From Kryptolebias marmoratus (taxonomy: Eukaryota; Chordata; Actinopteri; Cyprinodontiformes; Rivulidae), in assembly GCF_001649575.2 (NCBI RefSeq), contig NC_051451.1, forward strand, positions 22,808,930 to 22,872,929: DNA of 64,000 nt. Direction: 5' to 3'. Both the position numbers and the translations under genes were made by a program. Positions 59,501 through 64,000 of this stretch are shown here, piece by piece (position 1 is the first letter of the stretch; every line of letters starts with the position of its first letter). The notes under the pieces are model-generated. The model worked only from the letters and a program-made list of their open reading frames with translations. It was not told the DNA's origin and searched no databases.

Positions 59501-59790
59501 TGTTCTTACAACAAATTAGTAAAAGGCGTTTGCAGAGTCCTGTTCATTTGGCCGAGACCGATGAGACATGAAATGGTTAAATGTTCTCTGCAGCGTTGCA
59601 TTAAAGAGAAAAAAGTTTCAGCGCACGGGTGCCATAATGAAATGTGACAGATAAATCAGAAGCACTTGGGAGATGGCTTTGAATCAATACTGAACCACCA
59701 AAGCTAGTCCAGACTTCCCAAACCTGCTCTGATTTACAAGCCTCCAGTAAAAGCCTTCAGTTTGGTTTGCAATTATTTATGGTCTGACAC
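59501..59790. promoter_or_regulatory. Candidate conserved intronic element
   Basis: High-complexity, CpG-containing sequence (for example ggccgagaccgatgagac, gtttcagcgcacgggtgcc) inside AT-rich intron with no open frame and no repeat signature. By composition and context it is a candidate cis-regulatory element; conservation is not tested. Confidence 0.3.
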
Positions 59791-61798
59791 TGCATCTACT
59801 GTAATTTTGGACTTTCTGTTTGGTTCTAAATAAAATGCAATATTTTGAAAAAGATAAAAGCAAATGTGCAGATAATGTTCTGTGACTTCTTACATCAGAT
59901 CACTAAATTAATTCTCAGAACTTCTAGTACAAATTTCTTAGAATGAACATAATCACATAATCACAGGCTTTCAGTTTTGCATGTTACATTTAAATTCCTA
60001 AATTACACCTTATCCAGAGTTTTTTTTACTTTGATGGCTGTTGAATGTTTTCATTTTGCTTAAGTGGCATTGTGCAGAAGTGTCCTTTATATGTGACATT
60101 AATGAAGGGTAAAAACATGAGCAACAGGACATACCTCAGATCACAGAATCCTATCTTTACTGAAACATTGATTTTTTTTTTCCAGCTTAATAGTTAGTAT
60201 CTGTAAATCATTTACATGTGCATATACAAAAACAAAAAGAAACAAAAAGTGAATTCAGAAAAAAAATAAGCAAACCTTATCAATGCATTATATTCATGAC
60301 ATTAAACAAGCTGTATTTAGGCTCAGGGCCTGACAGAGTTTATCTGATTTAATATTTTCTTACAATATCAACCCCTTATCAAATACACCACAGGTGATTT
60401 GATACAGCATTTCTATTCAATACTATTATAGGCTTCATATTCTTTTTGTTGCATGTCTCATGTATTGGTGCTTCAGCAATGATAAGTCTGTTTGGTAAAC
60501 TGCTGGTGACAAATAATTGAAGTTGGGTGGTGAGAGTTTATTTTGACATTTTGTTGTTGTATTTGCTGCCTCCTGGAAAGTTGTTCCCTGCCACACTCAG
60601 TGTGATGCAAATCAAAAATGGCTGCGATGTAAATCCAGTGTTCACTTGTGTAATCTGTTTAGTCTTTGATTTGGTGCATTCAAAGGCACCTTTGTTTCCA
60701 AAGGAAACATTAATAGACCATTTCTACGTGTGAAGCACTTTTACAAGCCTTTGATTTTGTCTCTTTGAAAAACAAATCTATGAAAAGAGGTCATGTGATA
60801 CACAGCTGCTCTGTGTGCGTGAGTGTGTTTGTGTGTTTGTTATATCAAGCTAATGAATACAGAGCAAATGGCACAAAAGTGATGATGTAGAAAATAATCA
60901 CAGTGGGCTTCTGCACCCTCCATGAGCTGCATTTGATTTCTGTCACTATAAATAAACATTTCTTGAATGTCTGCTTTATGATGACTTGGAAAAATAAAAA
61001 AGGCTTTTTTTTGTCTTAGATATTTATTGATATCTTTTAAAGTTTAATCCAAGAGGACTGTCCGTGGTGCTGGGAGATTGTCTTAATAATTATTAGTGCA
61101 ACTTGTTTACTTGTTTCCTGTTTTGATGTTTAGACTGCAGACTTCTGTATCCTTTGTGTATTTAAGAATTAAAACAACAGGAAGACTTAAAGCAAAACTA
61201 CATTTTTATCCACATCCTAGGTAAAGGCTCTAACATTAGTAAATCTGGCGTCTTGCTTTATTTGAAAATCAATCAAGTGTGATGTTTAAAAGTTCATTGG
61301 ATGGATCATTAGCTGCTCGTGTGCTCAGTATGAAAATAAAACTATTAACTTTTGTCCTGTGCTACATTTAACTGCTAATCAACAGAATAATTTAATTTAT
61401 TGAGCACAATAAAATGCATTTTTTCTTAGTTCACATACAAAGCACTTGTATTCTTAGGTTAGAAATGTAATTATTGAAACCTATATTTTCACACTTTATT
61501 TAACTGACACAATATTTATTTCGTTCTGTGGAAAAAAATAAAGCAACAATATAATGGTTTATTGATTTTTCTTTTTTTTAAGCCTTTGTTTTTGCATTGC
61601 TAGACAGATTGTTCCCGCTGCAACAAATACAAACATTTTCTCGGTAAATTAGGCTCTTACAGCTTACATCCGTTATACATTCAACATTTTACTATCAGAT
61701 TTGAAACCCAGGATTGTGTCAAACACATGACTTTGTTTCCTTTTAAAACACAATGAAAATAAAACCAAAAGCTCTTTTTCAAACTAAAGGTTATTTGC
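59791..61798. other. Intron 2, AT-rich, no exon seen
   Basis: No gene, RNA or named repeat can be supported. Confidence 0.5.
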
Positions 61799-61823
61799 TA
61801 CACTGTTACACTGTTACACTGTT
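61799..61823. repeat. Three-copy (ACACTGTT)n tandem repeat
   Basis: Three perfect consecutive 8-bp units. Confidence 0.85.
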
Positions 61824-63847
61824 AAATCATCCTAATGAAAGCACGTTATTCTTAGTTGAAATAGCAAAAATAAACAAACCCTCATTATGTATAAGGATCT
61901 TTCCAAGAACACCAGTATCCATGGCAACCACTGCAATTGGTTTGTTTTATTTATACTTTAAAGTGTTGGGCTGTATGGTTTCCCCAATTGCTGTTCAAGT
62001 TGAGGGGCACCCAAATTTATGACTTTTTTTTGTTTGCTTGCACTTTCTTAATCACAAGTCTTACCTCTATATTAAAGAGTAACTTTGAATTTAATTGTAA
62101 TTGTTAAAAATTAATTTAATATTAAGAACATGAATTGCTTTTTTTCTTTAGTTTCAGACCAAGTTAAATAAATAAATTGTGCTGAATGCTACTTAAAAGA
62201 CAGAGTAGAAGACACAAAACACAAAACCAAAATATTTAAATGGCAAAACTCATGAGCCAAACCAGAATTTAGGTTTAAATTGTAAAAATGTATGCTATAC
62301 TTTCCTTTTGTCTGCTGTATTTTATTTTACAGCTATAGAAGGCAATGAGATAGAGTAATATTGTTCTGTCCAAAATGCACAGATAGTTTTCCAACAGCAA
62401 CAAAGTTACTAAACCAATTATTACTGTGATTTTTTGAATTATATATTTTGTTATAATTTAAAATATCAATTTCTTACCAATAGCTGGTCACTAGCTCTAG
62501 TATAAATATGTTCTGTACAAACAAGGTTAAATATGTTTTTGTTTTGTTTGTTTTTTTCAAAAAAAAAAAACCTCTCAGCAATTATTGTTAGGGAGAAAAG
62601 ATCCACACATTCAGTAAATGCATAAAACAAATATTATATCTTTAAAATGTGTTCAGAGTTTAGCATGCTTAAGGTGCAAATGTAATACAGTTGCCACCAC
62701 TTCAAGCCATCGTATCATCGGTGTAAGGATTCCAGGTTTCCTTTGGCACCAACACCTGGAAGCACTTTGAGGGTTTTACTGCTCTACGTGCACATTTATA
62801 TGAAAATGCCTATACCCCACAGTGCTCTCAGTCAGAGATCTAAAGTGATCATTTAGCAGGTGCTTTGGAGCTTGGAGATGCTCCAGCTGAAGAGCTCTTC
62901 TTCTCAGACCATCTTGCCTAACCATCAGCTCAGCGGTGTCCACAGTTCCACTGTTGAGATGTTGTCTCAACAGTTACTGAAGTGCAATAATTGCAGCTTT
63001 CTTTTGTGATGTGAGGTGACAATTAGAAGAATGGGTGAAAATAGGAAATTATCTGTGAAAGTGAGAGAATATTTTGCCATTTTGGCAATGAAAACAGGCA
63101 AATATTGAACTGTGGGAATCATCAAAGGGTTTTTTGTAAACATTGTTGTCTTTGTCGGTTTGTGGGTGTTAAAAGATGCAGCTATGGTATTTTTTCTCTC
63201 CAGAAAAATAAATATATTTTCATGCTAGACCTTATTATGCTGACTTTAGTGTTCCACTCTCTCTTTGGAAATTACACAGTTCAAGAATTGTAAAGTGTAA
63301 TCAGCACCTTTAAGGTCAGTGTTGCCTCCTATTTTTGAACCAAGAGACAAATGAAATATCGCAGAAGAAGATGCTGATTTTGTTATATGTATGTTCTGGG
63401 AGACCAAGACAATAACCCTCAGAGGTCAGGGGCAGTATAGGCGGATGGAGAGATTGCTCATTCTAATGTCAGCTCTTGTCACAGCGGCTCGCTACGAAGT
63501 GTCCATGTCTGCATGACCCTGTTATGATAACCCTCTTTCCATAAAGTAATACAGTTTAGTCCTCAAGGTGAATTCTAGTCTTCACTGCTGTCATAGTCAT
63601 ACCTCTCCAGTCTGTTCAGAGTTTATTTTAATTTACTCAGCATAGATGACTAATGGGAAATATCTTATTATTTAGCTGAAACATACTTTTCCATACATTG
63701 TTGGTGCCACAGTGAAGCGTGGTGATCAATTCCATAGATGTCACAGATTATTAGTCGATAAAGAAAAACTGCTGGTTACAAAAATAAAAAAAATAGAAAC
63801 TCAATATAACTTTTTACATCCGTGAAAGGCAATTTTCTCTCTCCTCG
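61824..63847. other. Intron 2; unexplained complex block 62690-62980
   Basis: Mostly AT-rich. 62690-62980 is unlike its surroundings, with a 64-codon minus-strand open frame. I do not recognise the translation, and it could be a decayed retrocopy or a conserved element. Confidence 0.35.
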
Positions 63848-64000
63848 CCTAACTAACCCTAACCCAAACCCAAACCCTAACCCTAAACCCTACCCCAACC
63901 CTAACCCTAGCCCTAAACCCTAAACCCTACCCCAACCCTAAACCCTACCCCCACCCCTAACCCTAGCCCTACCCCAACCCTAAACCCTAAACCCTAACCC
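63848..64000. repeat. Degenerate telomere-like array (CCCTAA / CCCTAAA and variants)
   Basis: From 63848 to the window end the sequence is built of ccctaa, ccctaaa, ccctacc, ccctagc and cccaaa units. The C-rich strand reads left to right, so the G-rich strand is the minus strand. A right-hand chromosome end would show TTAGGG on the plus strand, so this is an interstitial telomere-like block, or an assembly join. The array continues beyond the window. Confidence 0.9.

Noticed and set aside
62690..62980. Minus-strand 64-codon frame considered as an exon or retrocopy
   Set aside because: Translation not recognised and no splice signals judged convincing; kept only as an unexplained block.
63848..64000. 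True chromosome end
   Set aside because: The C-rich strand runs 5' to 3' toward the right edge, opposite to what a right-hand telomere shows, and units are degenerate.
43453..64000. Further ADGRB3 exons (thrombospondin repeats)
   Set aside because: No frame with WSxWS-type thrombospondin motifs or the segment that follows the first coding exon was found.

Overview
This window is a stretch of vertebrate nuclear genome, almost certainly from a ray-finned (teleost) fish. It is AT-rich and full of microsatellites and short non-autonomous transposons of kinds familiar from fish genomes: a TTAA-flanked MITE, a hAT-type MITE, 5'-truncated non-LTR retrotransposons with (GGAT)n tails, and a hairpin-ended dispersed repeat. 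The only protein-coding exon I can support is the first coding exon of ADGRB3 (BAI3, brain-specific adhesion GPCR B3). Nearly all other open frames are under 110 codons, lack recognisable domains and read as chance ORFs in non-coding DNA.

Layout. (1) 1-40000: about 40 kb of gene-poor DNA upstream of ADGRB3. It holds transposon remnants, microsatellites and several high-complexity blocks that could be conserved regulatory elements. (2) 40000-42110: a GC- and CpG-richer segment that fits the ADGRB3 promoter, with a probable non-coding first exon ending at a GTAAGG donor at 41088. (3) 41088-42683: intron 1. (4) 42684-43452: the exon carrying the start codon, signal peptide, CUB domain and the following Cys-rich segment, ending at a GTGAGT donor in phase 1. 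(5) 43453-64000: the start of a large intron 2 (over 20.5 kb, no further exon seen), with more transposons, a splice-donor-like minisatellite (55390-55625) and, at the right edge, a degenerate telomere-like CCCTAA array.

The most interesting points are these: (a) a chain of short upstream ORFs in the probable ADGRB3 leader, including a two-codon uORF (ATG-ACA-TAG) that stops one base before the main ATG; (b) a dispersed repeat family, at least ten copies here, with a palindromic 3' end and one, two or three internal units, plus ~100-165 bp deletion derivatives that keep both ends; it resembles a rolling-circle (Helitron/Helentron-type) non-autonomous family, but that class is an inference; (c) three insertions with visible target-site duplications; (d) the minisatellite that multiplies GGTAAGT-like splice donors on both strands inside an intron; (e) the telomere-like array in the wrong orientation for a right-hand chromosome end. 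I see no clear new biological system. The calls come from reading alone, and repeat names are by recognition of pattern, not by database search.
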